DNA of 24,786 nucleotides from an uncultured Mollicutes bacterium. GTDB taxonomy: Bacteria; Bacillota_I; Bacilli_A; Acholeplasmatales; JAEDCM01. Where the stretch lies: assembly GCA_947166335.1 (NCBI GenBank), contig CAMVDS010000015.1:1-24786 (forward strand), read 5' to 3'. Of the stretch, positions 1-5,965 are shown piece by piece. The notes under the pieces are model-generated. The model saw only the letters and a list, made by a program, of their open reading frames with translations. It was not told where the DNA came from and did not search any database. Made by a program: the position numbers and the translations under genes. How positions within the stretch are numbered: position 1 is the first letter of the stretch; every line of letters begins with the position of its first letter.

Positions 1-20
1 AAAAAAGGGATTTTTATTTT

Positions 21-269
21 TTAGAATGAATCGATATCAATCTTGATTCTTTTTCCTTCTTTGGAAGCACCAGCGTAAGCAATAGTTCTAATAGCTTGTG
101 CAATTTTACCATTTTTTCCTATTACTCTACCTAAGTCTTCTTTATTAACAAGTACTTGTATTGTAAGTAGTTCTTCATCCTCATCTAACATTTTAACTGT
201 TACGTCATTAGGATTTGCCACTAACGGTGCTACCATGTTTTTGATAAGCTCTTCGAAGTTAATGGACAT
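21..269 (-). CDS. khpA: KH-domain RNA-binding protein KhpA (YlqC family)
   Basis: This 82-residue protein is almost entirely a single type II KH domain. The RNA-binding GxxG loop is visible as G-K-N-G at residues 51-54, inside the conserved stretch from L46 to A58. KhpA is a small cytoplasmic RNA chaperone that in other Bacillota works with KhpB (Jag/EloR) in cell elongation and RNA metabolism; that role is family knowledge. It lies 12 bases downstream of rpsP on the same strand, which is the usual rpsP-khpA-rimM-trmD order, so rimM may follow just outside the window. Length matches the family (about 75-85 residues). The start is fixed by alignment with the family and by the short gap to rpsP. 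Confidence 0.95.
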   Translation of the reverse strand: MSINFEELIKNMVAPLVANPNDVTVKMLDEDEELLTIQVLVNKEDLGRVIGKNGKIAQAIRTIAYAGASKEGKRIKIDIDSF

Positions 270-281
270 GACTACACCACC

Positions 282-542
282 CTACTTCTTTGCATTAAAC
301 TTAGCAATAATTCCTTGCTTAGATAAAATGTTCTTTACAGTATCAGTAGGTTGTGCACCATTGTTTAACCAAGCTAATGCCTTTTCTTCATCAACTTTTA
401 CTTCAACAGGATTAGTTAGAGGATTGTAAGTTCCAATGATTTCGATGAAACGTCCATCTCTTGGGTTTCCTGATTCAGTAGCAATAATTCTATAAAATGG
501 ATTTTTCTTTGATCCATATCTTTGTAATCTTAATTTTACCAT
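282..542 (-). CDS. rpsP: 30S ribosomal protein S16
   Basis: The 86-residue product starts with the S16 signature ([19 protein letters not shown]) and continues with the conserved GRFIE-IGTYNP segment at about residues 30-42. S16 is a primary/secondary binding protein of the 30S subunit, contacting the 5' domain of 16S rRNA. Length is typical for Bacillota. A clear ribosome binding site (AAAGGAG) precedes the ATG, and a near-consensus sigma-A promoter lies at 578-605. It is the first gene of a transcript that continues into khpA. Confidence 0.98.
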   Translation of the reverse strand: MVKLRLQRYGSKKNPFYRIIATESGNPRDGRFIEIIGTYNPLTNPVEVKVDEEKALAWLNNGAQPTDTVKNILSKQGIIAKFNAKK

Positions 543-577
543 GATATTATTCTCCTTTTTTTCATAATTCCTTAGTT

Positions 578-605
578 ATTATATCATATAAAATATGATT
601 GTCAA
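578..605 (-). promoter_or_regulatory. sigma-A promoter of rpsP-khpA
   Basis: On the minus strand a perfect -35 TTGACA (600-605) and a perfect -10 TATAAT (578-583) are separated by 16 bases. The spacer carries an inverted repeat ATCATAT-AAA-ATATGAT at 583-599, which may be chance in AT-rich DNA. It is the strongest-looking promoter in the window, fitting a ribosomal protein operon. Confidence 0.88.
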
Positions 606-633
606 GTATTTTTACTTAACAATGTTTTATTAA

Positions 634-661
634 ATAAAAAATGGTTTGAAACCAAACCATT
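634..661 (-). terminator. Rho-independent terminator of ylbF-ylbG
   Basis: A perfect 9-bp stem (AATGGTTTG / CAAACCATT, 640-648 with 653-661) has a 4-base loop and is followed on the minus strand by a run of Ts. The hairpin overlaps the first two bases (660-661) of the ylbG stop triplet at 660-662. Confidence 0.88.
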
Positions 662-950
662 ATAATACTTGTGTATTTTGTAATAAATCAAATTGTTCAA
701 GTTCAAATTGAGAATCGACAATATCTTTTATTCCTTTAGCGTTCATTAATTTCTTTTTTGTTTCATAAACTTTCTTTTCATCTACATATACAACTACATA
801 TTTGAATCTATTAGATTTATGAACAACTCTAATAGATTCATCTAAAGCTTGTAGAGCACTTTCTTGTTTATAATATATTATTAATGATCTTCTTCTTATT
901 TTTCTTTTAGGAACTTCTTTATTTTCTTTTAATTCTATTTTTTCTTCCAT
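660..950 (-). CDS. ylbG: YlbG family protein (DUF2129/UPF0298)
   Basis: The 96-residue protein resembles Bacillus YlbG. The core shows a short strand RSLIIYY (21-27), then S-N-R-F-K-Y-V-V-V-Y-V-D (46-57), matching the conserved K-R-L-K-Y-A-V-V-Y-C-D region of the family, and a helix with paired lysines (59-71). An extra charged tail of about 18 residues (MEEKIELKENKEVPKRKI) precedes the domain. No biochemical role of YlbG is known to me. It overlaps the end of ylbF by one base (TAATG), the same pair order as ylbF-ylbG of Bacillus subtilis, which supports both assignments and suggests translational coupling. Confidence 0.82.
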   Translation of the reverse strand: MEEKIELKENKEVPKRKIRRRSLIIYYKQESALQALDESIRVVHKSNRFKYVVVYVDEKKVYETKKKLMNAKGIKDIVDSQFELEQFDLLQNTQVL

Positions 951-1282
951 TAGATTTCACCTCTAACTGCCTTAAGCATTTCTTTTCTTAGATTATCTAA
1001 ATATTCATTTATAATATTTTCTAATCTATGATATTCTTTTACAAGTTCATTATTTTCTAATTCTATACGTAAGTTACTTAATTTATTTGTTAGTGATTTG
1101 TAATTATTAGAATATTTATTATCTTCCTTAGCCAATAAAGACTTTGTTTCGTTAAAATCTTTAATTAAATCTTTTAATTCAATTTTAATTATATTATTTA
1201 ATTCTACCAATTTTTTATATTCTTCTAAATTTTTTATTTTATCTATTTCTTCATATGTTGCATCTAATAATTCAACAGTCAT
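950..1282 (-). CDS. ylbF: YlbF/RicF-family protein (RNase Y specificity complex)
   Basis: This 110-residue, highly charged, almost all-helical protein fits the Com_YlbF family. It has a helix-forming first half (L19-K53), a charged linker, and the conserved second half with LSNLRIELENNELVKEYHRL at about 70-89. In B. subtilis YlbF (RicF) joins YmcA (RicA) and YaaT (RicT) in a complex that adjusts RNase Y cleavage of transcripts; that function is inferred from family membership. YmcA is a paralogue, but the adjoining ylbG favours YlbF. The ATG at 1280-1282 follows GGTGATT with two bases between, the downstream half of the Shine-Dalgarno sequence, which fixes the start. Confidence 0.82.
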   Translation of the reverse strand: MTVELLDATYEEIDKIKNLEEYKKLVELNNIIKIELKDLIKDFNETKSLLAKEDNKYSNNYKSLTNKLSNLRIELENNELVKEYHRLENIINEYLDNLRKEMLKAVRGEI

Positions 1283-1297
1283 ATAATCACCAAAAAT

Positions 1298-1326
1298 ATT
1301 TTAACACATTAAATTATCTATTTCAA
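1298..1326 (-). promoter_or_regulatory. Promoter of ylbF-ylbG inside the rsuA-like 3' end
   Basis: Minus-strand -35 TTGAAA (1321-1326), a 17-base spacer and an extended -10 TGT-TAAAAT (1298-1306). It overlaps the last codons and stop of the upstream pseudouridine synthase gene, so the two transcription units have no free spacer between them. Confidence 0.7.
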
Positions 1327-1990
1327 TTTCTTTATATTCACCTAGTTTTAGATCTTCATCTAAAAGAATATTACCGATTCTAATTCTTTTTAGGTAAAGA
1401 ACCTTTGAACCAATATGTTCAAACATTCTTTTTACTTGATGGAACTTTCCTTCTGATATAGTAATGTAACATGATTTTTCATCAATTATTTCAACTTTAG
1501 ATCCTTTTGTTGTATATAATTCATTATTTCCATCTAAAAGCTCTAAAGGGCTTTCTAAAGCGGTTTTATCAATATTTCCGTTATGAATTACATAATATGT
1601 TTTATCTATATTACTATTTGGTGATATTATTTTATGCATAAGCTTACCACTATTAGTTATTAAGACTAATCCTTCCGTATCAATGTCTAGACGTCCACAT
1701 ATATTTAAATCATATCTATTATATGGTTCTTTTATTAAATCGATAACTGTTTTATTTAAATTATCCTTATTTGCGCATACATATCCACTAGGCTTATTAA
1801 GCATTAATAAAAATAATTCTTTATGAAATACTAATAAATCATCAAATAAGATTTCATCTTTTTCAAATACTTGTCTGGATGGATCAAGTATAATATTTCC
1901 ATTAACCTTTACTCTTTTATTTTTACAAGCTTCTTTTATATCAGTTCTAGAACCATAATTTAAATTAGATAACACTCTATCTAGTCTCAT
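1301..1990 (-). CDS. RsuA/RluB-family pseudouridine synthase
   Basis: The 229-residue protein has an N-terminal S4 RNA-binding domain (residues 1-45, MRLDRVLSNLNYGSR...) followed by the pseudouridine synthase fold. The catalytic aspartate lies in G-R-L-D-I-D-T-E-G-L (D102), and the late K-T-Y-Y-V and E-G-K-F-H-Q-V-K-R-M-F elements of the RsuA/RluB/RluE/RluF family are present. It isomerises a uridine in rRNA; length and domain order resemble RsuA (16S U516), but RluB-type substrates cannot be excluded, so I give no symbol. I chose the ATG at 1988-1990 because GGTGAT lies three bases upstream and the S4 domain starts there; the longer open frame to 2059 adds only hydrophobic junk. It is transcribed divergently from def. 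Confidence 0.92.
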   Translation of the reverse strand: MRLDRVLSNLNYGSRTDIKEACKNKRVKVNGNIILDPSRQVFEKDEILFDDLLVFHKELFLLMLNKPSGYVCANKDNLNKTVIDLIKEPYNRYDLNICGRLDIDTEGLVLITNSGKLMHKIISPNSNIDKTYYVIHNGNIDKTALESPLELLDGNNELYTTKGSKVEIIDEKSCYITISEGKFHQVKRMFEHIGSKVLYLKRIRIGNILLDEDLKLGEYKEIEIDNLMC

Positions 1991-2005
1991 AACATCACCA
2001 AATAT

Positions 2006-2034
2006 ATTATAATACATTATTAATATTTGGTAAA
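2006..2034 (-). promoter_or_regulatory. Promoter of the RsuA-family gene
   Basis: A perfect -10 TATAAT at 2006-2011, a 17-base spacer and a weak -35 TTTACC at 2029-2034 on the minus strand. The leader before the GGTGAT ribosome binding site is very short. Confidence 0.6.
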
Positions 2035-2052
2035 AGTAAAATATTATAATAT

Positions 2053-2081
2053 TTAACATGAATAAATAATTATGTTATAAT
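2053..2081 (+). promoter_or_regulatory. Promoter of def
   Basis: -35 TTAACA (2053-2058), a 17-base spacer ending in TGT, and -10 TATAAT (2076-2081), giving an extended -10. It fires away from the rsuA-like promoter at 2006-2034 with no overlap. Confidence 0.8.
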
Positions 2082-2098
2082 ACTTATTGGTGATAAGT

Positions 2099-2695
2099 AT
2101 GATTTTAATGAAAGATATCGTGTATGAGGGAGATAAAAGACTTCATGAAGTATGTAAGCCTGTAGAACTTCCTATTAGTGAAGAAGATGCTAAAACTTTA
2201 CAAAGTTTATTAGAATATGTTGTTAATTCTCAAGATGAGGAAATGGTTAGTAAATATAAAATCAGACCTGCTGTAGGTCTTGCTGCTCCTCAAATTGGTG
2301 TATTAAAAAGAATGTTTGCTATAGTTTGTTATGATGAAGAAGATAAATTACATATTCTTCCATTAGTAAACCCTAAAATCTTAGAACATAGTGAAGAAAA
2401 GGTTTATCTAAACGGTGGAGAAGGATGTATATCTGTAACTAGACCTACAACTGGACTTACACCTAGATATAAATGGATAAAAATTGAAGCAATACAGTGG
2501 AATTATAAAAGAAAAGTATTTGAAAAAATACGTTTAAAATTAGAAGGATATCTATCAATAGTATTCCAACATGAATATGATCACTTAGATGGAATACTTT
2601 ATGTAGATAAGATGTATAACAAGCTTCCTGATTGTAAGCCTGTTGTAGAAGAGACTGAAGAAAACGAAGAAATAAAAAACCCAGAAGAAAAATAA
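2099..2695 (+). CDS. def: Peptide deformylase
   Basis: This metalloenzyme removes the formyl group from the initiator methionine of nascent proteins. All three family motifs are present in the 198-residue product: motif 1 G-L-A-A-P-Q at 60-65, motif 2 E-G-C-I-S at 108-112 (metal ligand C110) and motif 3 H-E-Y-D-H at 158-162 (ligands H158 and H162, catalytic E159). Spacing fits the longer type found in Bacillota. The C-terminal tail after residue 180 is acidic and low-complexity, and its codons form the left arm of the terminator. I chose the ATG at 2099, since GGTGAT lies four bases upstream; an earlier TTG at 2087 would fall inside the ribosome binding region. It is a single-gene unit with its own promoter. 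Confidence 0.96.
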   Translation: MILMKDIVYEGDKRLHEVCKPVELPISEEDAKTLQSLLEYVVNSQDEEMVSKYKIRPAVGLAAPQIGVLKRMFAIVCYDEEDKLHILPLVNPKILEHSEEKVYLNGGEGCISVTRPTTGLTPRYKWIKIEAIQWNYKRKVFEKIRLKLEGYLSIVFQHEYDHLDGILYVDKMYNKLPDCKPVVEETEENEEIKNPEEK

Positions 2696-2714
2696 TCTTC
2701 TGGGTTCTTTTTTA
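2671..2714. terminator. Bidirectional terminator between def and the M18 aminopeptidase gene
   Basis: An 11-bp perfect stem (2678-2688 with 2696-2706, core ACCCAGAAGA / TCTTCTGGGT) has the def stop codon in its loop. A T run follows on the plus strand (2708-2713) and an equivalent run exists on the minus strand (2673-2679), so one hairpin can end both convergent genes. Confidence 0.92.
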
Positions 2715-2719
2715 TCATT

Positions 2720-4075
2720 TTAATTATTTAAGAATGTTTTATAAGCTAAAAAAGCTTCATAAAGGTCAGCTTTAGCAATTATTTCCATAGGTGCATGCAT
2801 ATTAAGTACTGGTACTCCTGCATCTATTACATCCATATTATATTTAGCAAGGATGTATGCGATAGTTCCTCCACCGCCCTTATCAACTTTACCAAGTTCT
2901 GCGAATTGATAATAAATATTATTTTCTTCCATTATTTTTCTAATAAAGCTGATGTATTCAGCATTCGCATCATTAGCTTGTGATTTACCTCTAGCACCTG
3001 TATATTTTTCAAAAGATATTCCATAATTAAAGAATGCGGCATTCTTTTTATCACTGGCAGATGAATAAATTGGATCTATTGCTCCTGTTACATCACAAGA
3101 TAACATTTTAGAATTTTCAAGTGTCTTTTTTAATGAATAATAATTATTATCATTAGATTTGATTAATAGCTCAGCTACGCTATTTTCAAAGAATTGTGAA
3201 TGAGCTCCTGTTGCTCCAACAGATCCTATTTCTTCTTTATCTGTAAGTATTACACAAGAAGTATATTCTGGGTTATTTGTATTAATGATTGCTTCTATAC
3301 TAGGATAGGCGCATACTTTATCATCATGACCATATCCAGCAATCATAGATCTATCGATTCCATAATCTCTAGGCCTAATAGCTGGAACTACTTCTAGTTC
3401 TGCAGATATAAAATCTTCTTCAACAATATCATATTTTTCTTTTAAGAAATCTAAGATATAAGCCTTTACATCTTTATCTTTATTTCTCATTGATGAGAAA
3501 GTAATATCTAAATCTTCTCCTTCTATGGCTTTAGATGCTTCTTTGGTTAGTTGTGAACTTGATAAATGAACAAGTAGATCAGTTATACCAAATATAGGAT
3601 CATCTAAATCTTCACCAATATTTACTTCAAGCATAGAACCATCTTTTCTATAAATTACACCTATAATAGATAATGGTGTTGTTACCCATTGATATTTTTT
3701 AATACCTCCATAATAATGTGTATCTAAAAGAGTAAATTCATTATCTTGATATAATGGTTGAGCTTTTAAATCTAGTCTTGGGCTATCTATATGAGCACCT
3801 AAGATTCTAAGTCCATCAGTTATAGGTTTTTTACCTACAACAAATAATATAATACTTTTATTCTTATTTACCTTATATAGCTTATCTCCGGCTTTTATTT
3901 CTTTAACATCATTTAAGTCTTTAAAGTTAGCTTCTTTAACTAGTTTAACTGTTTCTTTAACTGCTTGACGTTCAATTTTAGCGTTCTTTAAAAATGATTT
4001 GTAGCCTTCAGCAAAATCAAATATTTCTTTTATTTTTAAATCACTTGCATCTTTATAAATATTAGTTTTAAACAT
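2720..4075 (-). CDS. apeA: M18 family aminopeptidase (type 1)
   Basis: This 451-residue cytosolic zinc aminopeptidase of clan MH removes N-terminal residues, in the family often acidic ones, from peptides. The metal-site motifs appear in order: G-A-H-I-D-S-P-R at 93-100 (H95, D97), the E-E-I-G-S-V-G-A-T-G block at 281-290 (general base and ligand glutamates), C-D-V-T-G-A-I-D-P at 327-335, and the terminal N-M-H-A-P-M-E at 425-431 (H427). The middle insertion at about 110-230 is the M18 dimerisation domain. Length fits the type 1 (ApeA) branch. The gene starts two bases after the stop of the upstream SpoU methyltransferase gene and shares its transcript. Confidence 0.92.
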   Translation of the reverse strand: MFKTNIYKDASDLKIKEIFDFAEGYKSFLKNAKIERQAVKETVKLVKEANFKDLNDVKEIKAGDKLYKVNKNKSIILFVVGKKPITDGLRILGAHIDSPRLDLKAQPLYQDNEFTLLDTHYYGGIKKYQWVTTPLSIIGVIYRKDGSMLEVNIGEDLDDPIFGITDLLVHLSSSQLTKEASKAIEGEDLDITFSSMRNKDKDVKAYILDFLKEKYDIVEEDFISAELEVVPAIRPRDYGIDRSMIAGYGHDDKVCAYPSIEAIINTNNPEYTSCVILTDKEEIGSVGATGAHSQFFENSVAELLIKSNDNNYYSLKKTLENSKMLSCDVTGAIDPIYSSASDKKNAAFFNYGISFEKYTGARGKSQANDANAEYISFIRKIMEENNIYYQFAELGKVDKGGGGTIAYILAKYNMDVIDAGVPVLNMHAPMEIIAKADLYEAFLAYKTFLNN

Positions 4076-4077
4076 AA

Positions 4078-4776
4078 TTATTTTCCTCCTAATTCATACA
4101 TTAAAATAGCTCCTGCTACACCTACATTTAAGCTTTCCATATTAGTTATTTCAATGAATATATTTTTATCTGTCATTTCTAATAATTCGTCTCTTACGCC
4201 ACTGCCTTCATTACCCAAGATAATGGCTAGTTTTTGAGATTTTTCGATTTGTTTTAAAGGTACTCCATTTTTAAGTGATGTACCATATACTTTATAATCT
4301 TTTAAGTTTTTTATAAAGTCTATAATGTTTGTGTTTATGATATTTAATTTAAATATAGCTCCTTGTGTAGCACGTAATACTTTTGATGAATAAATATCAC
4401 AAGAGTTCTCCATAACAATAGTATCAAAGCCAAAAGCTACAGCACTTCTAATTAAAGTACCAACATTACCTGGATCTTGTATGTTATCTAAAATTAAAAT
4501 CTTATCAGTTATATTTTTATTTTCTAACTTTTTACATATAGCACATACTTCTACTACTGATTTTTGATTAGTAAGTTTTTTCATTACTTCAGTGCTTACT
4601 AAAGTACCCTCTATATTAGGATTAGTTGTGATAACTTCTTTAACTATACCATAGGCTTTTGCTTCTTCTACTAAATGAATTCCTTCAACAATGAACATAT
4701 TAGTTTCATCTCTATATTTCTTTTCATTTAGTTTAGCATAATTTTTAATTTTTTCATTTTGTACTGAATTAATCAT
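4078..4776 (-). CDS. TrmH/SpoU-family RNA 2'-O-methyltransferase
   Basis: The 232-residue protein has an N-terminal substrate-binding domain (1-90) and a C-terminal SPOUT knot. The three SPOUT motifs are clear: D-N-I-Q-D-P-G-N-V-G-T-L-I-R at 97-110 (motif 1, with the catalytic arginine), I-I-L-G-N-E-G-S-G-V at 185-194 (motif 2) and M-E-S-L-N-V-G-V-A at 213-221 (motif 3, the AdoMet knot). It methylates a ribose in rRNA or tRNA with S-adenosylmethionine; the target cannot be read from sequence. The start at 4774-4776 follows GGAGTGTGATTTT, whereas the longer frame to 4791 would contain that site. It is the first gene of a two-gene unit with apeA. Confidence 0.92.
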   Translation of the reverse strand: MINSVQNEKIKNYAKLNEKKYRDETNMFIVEGIHLVEEAKAYGIVKEVITTNPNIEGTLVSTEVMKKLTNQKSVVEVCAICKKLENKNITDKILILDNIQDPGNVGTLIRSAVAFGFDTIVMENSCDIYSSKVLRATQGAIFKLNIINTNIIDFIKNLKDYKVYGTSLKNGVPLKQIEKSQKLAIILGNEGSGVRDELLEMTDKNIFIEITNMESLNVGVAGAILMYELGGK

Positions 4777-4796
4777 AAAATCACACTCCACTTATT

Positions 4797-4825
4797 ATTT
4801 TAACACACTTCATTAAAACTTGTTA
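4797..4825 (-). promoter_or_regulatory. Putative promoter of the SpoU-aminopeptidase unit
   Basis: Extended -10 TGT-TAAAAT at 4797-4805 on the minus strand, nearly identical in form to the ylbF promoter. The -35 region at 4820-4825 (TAACAA) is weak. Confidence 0.5.
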
Positions 4826-4828
4826 GTA

Positions 4829-4858
4829 TAAAAGAAAAAAGCACTATAAAGTGCTTTA
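4829..4858 (-). terminator. Terminator downstream of the remnant small gene
   Basis: Inverted repeat AAAGCACT / AGTGCTTT around a short TATA loop, with a T-rich run (TTTTTTCTTTT) after it on the minus strand. It lies just after the stop at 4865-4867, so it ends transcription of the lipoprotein/remnant unit before the SpoU promoter. Confidence 0.8.
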
Positions 4859-4864
4859 TTCGAA

Positions 4865-4960
4865 CTATGAATATATTACTTCCCTTGGCTTTTTTAGATA
4901 AAGCCTAATTAATGGAAGTAAACTTGAAATGATAATAACTATTATTAAGTATATAGTCAT
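4865..4960 (-). CDS. Possible 31-residue single-helix membrane peptide
   Basis: Within the remnant region, an ATG at 4958-4960 opens a 31-residue frame: about 18 hydrophobic residues (T2-L17), then a basic, proline-containing tail (R19, K23, K24, R26), in a positive-inside arrangement, followed at once by a terminator. There is no convincing ribosome binding site, so it is more likely the C-terminal exon of the broken gene than an independent peptide. Confidence 0.2.
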   Translation of the reverse strand: MTIYLIIVIIISSLLPLIRLYLKKPREVIYS

Positions 4961-5132
4961 AATCAGTATATCATTTAATTCTATTCTATATACCTTAAAA
5001 GGCAGTTAATCCAATAAAGCCTTCATAATCCTCTATAATAATATCTGAATAATCGCTTGCTGTAAATCCGCATAGCATTATTACCTCGCATATATACTTG
5101 GATATTGCTACATCATTTTCTCCCCCTATGTT
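4865..5132 (-). pseudogene. Frameshifted small membrane-protein gene (remnant)
   Basis: This 366-base interval between the lipoprotein and the SpoU gene has no intact conventional gene, but two open frames abut on the minus strand. The first runs from about 5132 to a TAA at 4995-4997 and reads like coding sequence (…MLCGFTASDYSDIIIEDYEGF…); it has an internal ATG at 5076-5078 five bases after a GAGGT ribosome binding site. Dropping one T from the TTTT just before that stop gives a continuous reading into the second frame, which encodes a hydrophobic helix and a basic tail (MTIYLIIVIIISSLLPLIRL..., stop 4865-4867). The joined product from 5078 would be about 70 residues with one membrane segment. 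The strong AGGGGGAG site at 5118-5126 leads only to ATG-ATG-TAG. I read this as a decayed gene; a sequencing error or a stop-dependent +1 frameshift at UUU-UAA is possible. I do not recognise the family. Confidence 0.45.
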
Positions 5133-5142
5133 CTATGCTTTT

Positions 5143-5847
5143 TTATATTTTTATAAATCTTGCATATAAATTTGTACCAACAAAAACATCCCAACCATTT
5201 TCATCTAAACCACTAAAATTAGGCAAGACTGAAGTACTAAAATTCCATTTATTAATAAATTCTTTTTCGGTATACCATCCATCAAAAATATGTCCTTCCT
5301 TTTCTGGTTGTTTTGGAACAAACGATATTTGTTCTCCATAAGTGAAATCATCGAACCAATATACTTCATCATCTACATAATATGTAACATTTGCCGCCAT
5401 CAAATTATAGAAAACATTGCAATTCTTTTCAAATACTTTTATGATATGCTTGCTATTATCCCATCCTGACTTAAAATCAACGAATAATATCCTTTCAAGA
5501 AAAGGGCAATTATCAAGAGCGTATGTTTCAATTCCAACAACATAAGGAAAATATATTCTTTTTAATTTGTTGCTTTCCATTTTCCCCTTTAGATTACGCC
5601 CGTACCCATTAATATAATTAAATTTTTTTACTTCGTATCCGCCTATTTCTTTAGGAACTATTAAAACTTCTTTTTGAGCTCCTTCTTCAGAAAAATCAAA
5701 AATATATGCATATGTTTTGCCATCTACTTTATGCAAATCATATATATAATCTCCACTTATATATGCCTCTCTATCCTTCTTCTTAAAACACCCCGTGGAT
5801 AAACTACATATTAAAATTAATACAAAAAAATATATAACCTTTTTCAT
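5143..5847 (-). CDS. Lipoprotein with a Listeria-Bacteroides (Flg_new/InlB B-type) repeat
   Basis: The 234-residue product has a lipoprotein signal peptide: basic MKK, a hydrophobic stretch (4-15) and a lipobox L-S-T-G-C with the lipidated cysteine at 20. Residues 30-155 resemble a degenerate leucine-rich/BspA-like cap region (I-V-P-K-E-I-G-G-Y-E-V at 63-73, then A-L-D-N-C-P-F-L-E-R-I-L-F at 110-122). The C-terminal part from about 168 is one Flg_new repeat (FVPKQPEKEGHIFDGWYTEK, ending in L-Y-A-R-F). Such proteins sit on the outer face of the membrane and are often adhesins or envelope proteins; the role here is unknown. I chose the start at 5845-5847 because AGGAGGGAGAAA precedes it and the signal peptide begins there. 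The longer frame to 5904 runs through the promoter. Confidence 0.8.
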   Translation of the reverse strand: MKKVIYFFVLILICSLSTGCFKKKDREAYISGDYIYDLHKVDGKTYAYIFDFSEEGAQKEVLIVPKEIGGYEVKKFNYINGYGRNLKGKMESNKLKRIYFPYVVGIETYALDNCPFLERILFVDFKSGWDNSKHIIKVFEKNCNVFYNLMAANVTYYVDDEVYWFDDFTYGEQISFVPKQPEKEGHIFDGWYTEKEFINKWNFSTSVLPNFSGLDENGWDVFVGTNLYARFIKI

Positions 5848-5873
5848 TTTCTCCCTCCTATAACGCTCCATAC

Positions 5874-5909
5874 AATAATAATTATAGTATAAATTATTAT
5901 TCAAAGCAA
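5874..5909 (-). promoter_or_regulatory. Promoter of the lipoprotein gene with an overlapping inverted repeat
   Basis: -10 TATAAT at 5881-5886 with a partial -35 TTGCTT at 5904-5909 (17-base spacer). A perfect 10-bp inverted repeat AATAATAATT / AATTATTATT (5874-5883 and 5892-5901, 8-base gap) overlaps the -10 and the spacer, a position typical of a repressor operator. Confidence 0.5.
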
Positions 5910-5936
5910 TAATTAACCTTTTGTTTATCTTTTATA

Positions 5937-5965
5937 TAAAGAAAAAGACTAGATTTCTCTAGTCT
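5937..5965 (-). terminator. Terminator of the purF-like gene
   Basis: Perfect stem AGACTAGA / TCTAGTCT (5946-5953 with 5958-5965) around a GAAA tetraloop on the minus strand, followed by TTTTTCTTT. The stem includes two bases of the TAG stop at 5964-5966. Confidence 0.9.

Noticed and set aside
2087..2098. TTG start of def at 2087
   Set aside because: This start overlaps the GGTGAT ribosome binding site used by the ATG at 2099, which has proper spacing.
5105..5341. Plus-strand open frame of 78 codons over the lipoprotein gene
   Set aside because: It is antisense to a well-supported coding gene, has no promoter or ribosome binding site, and its translation shows no recognisable family.
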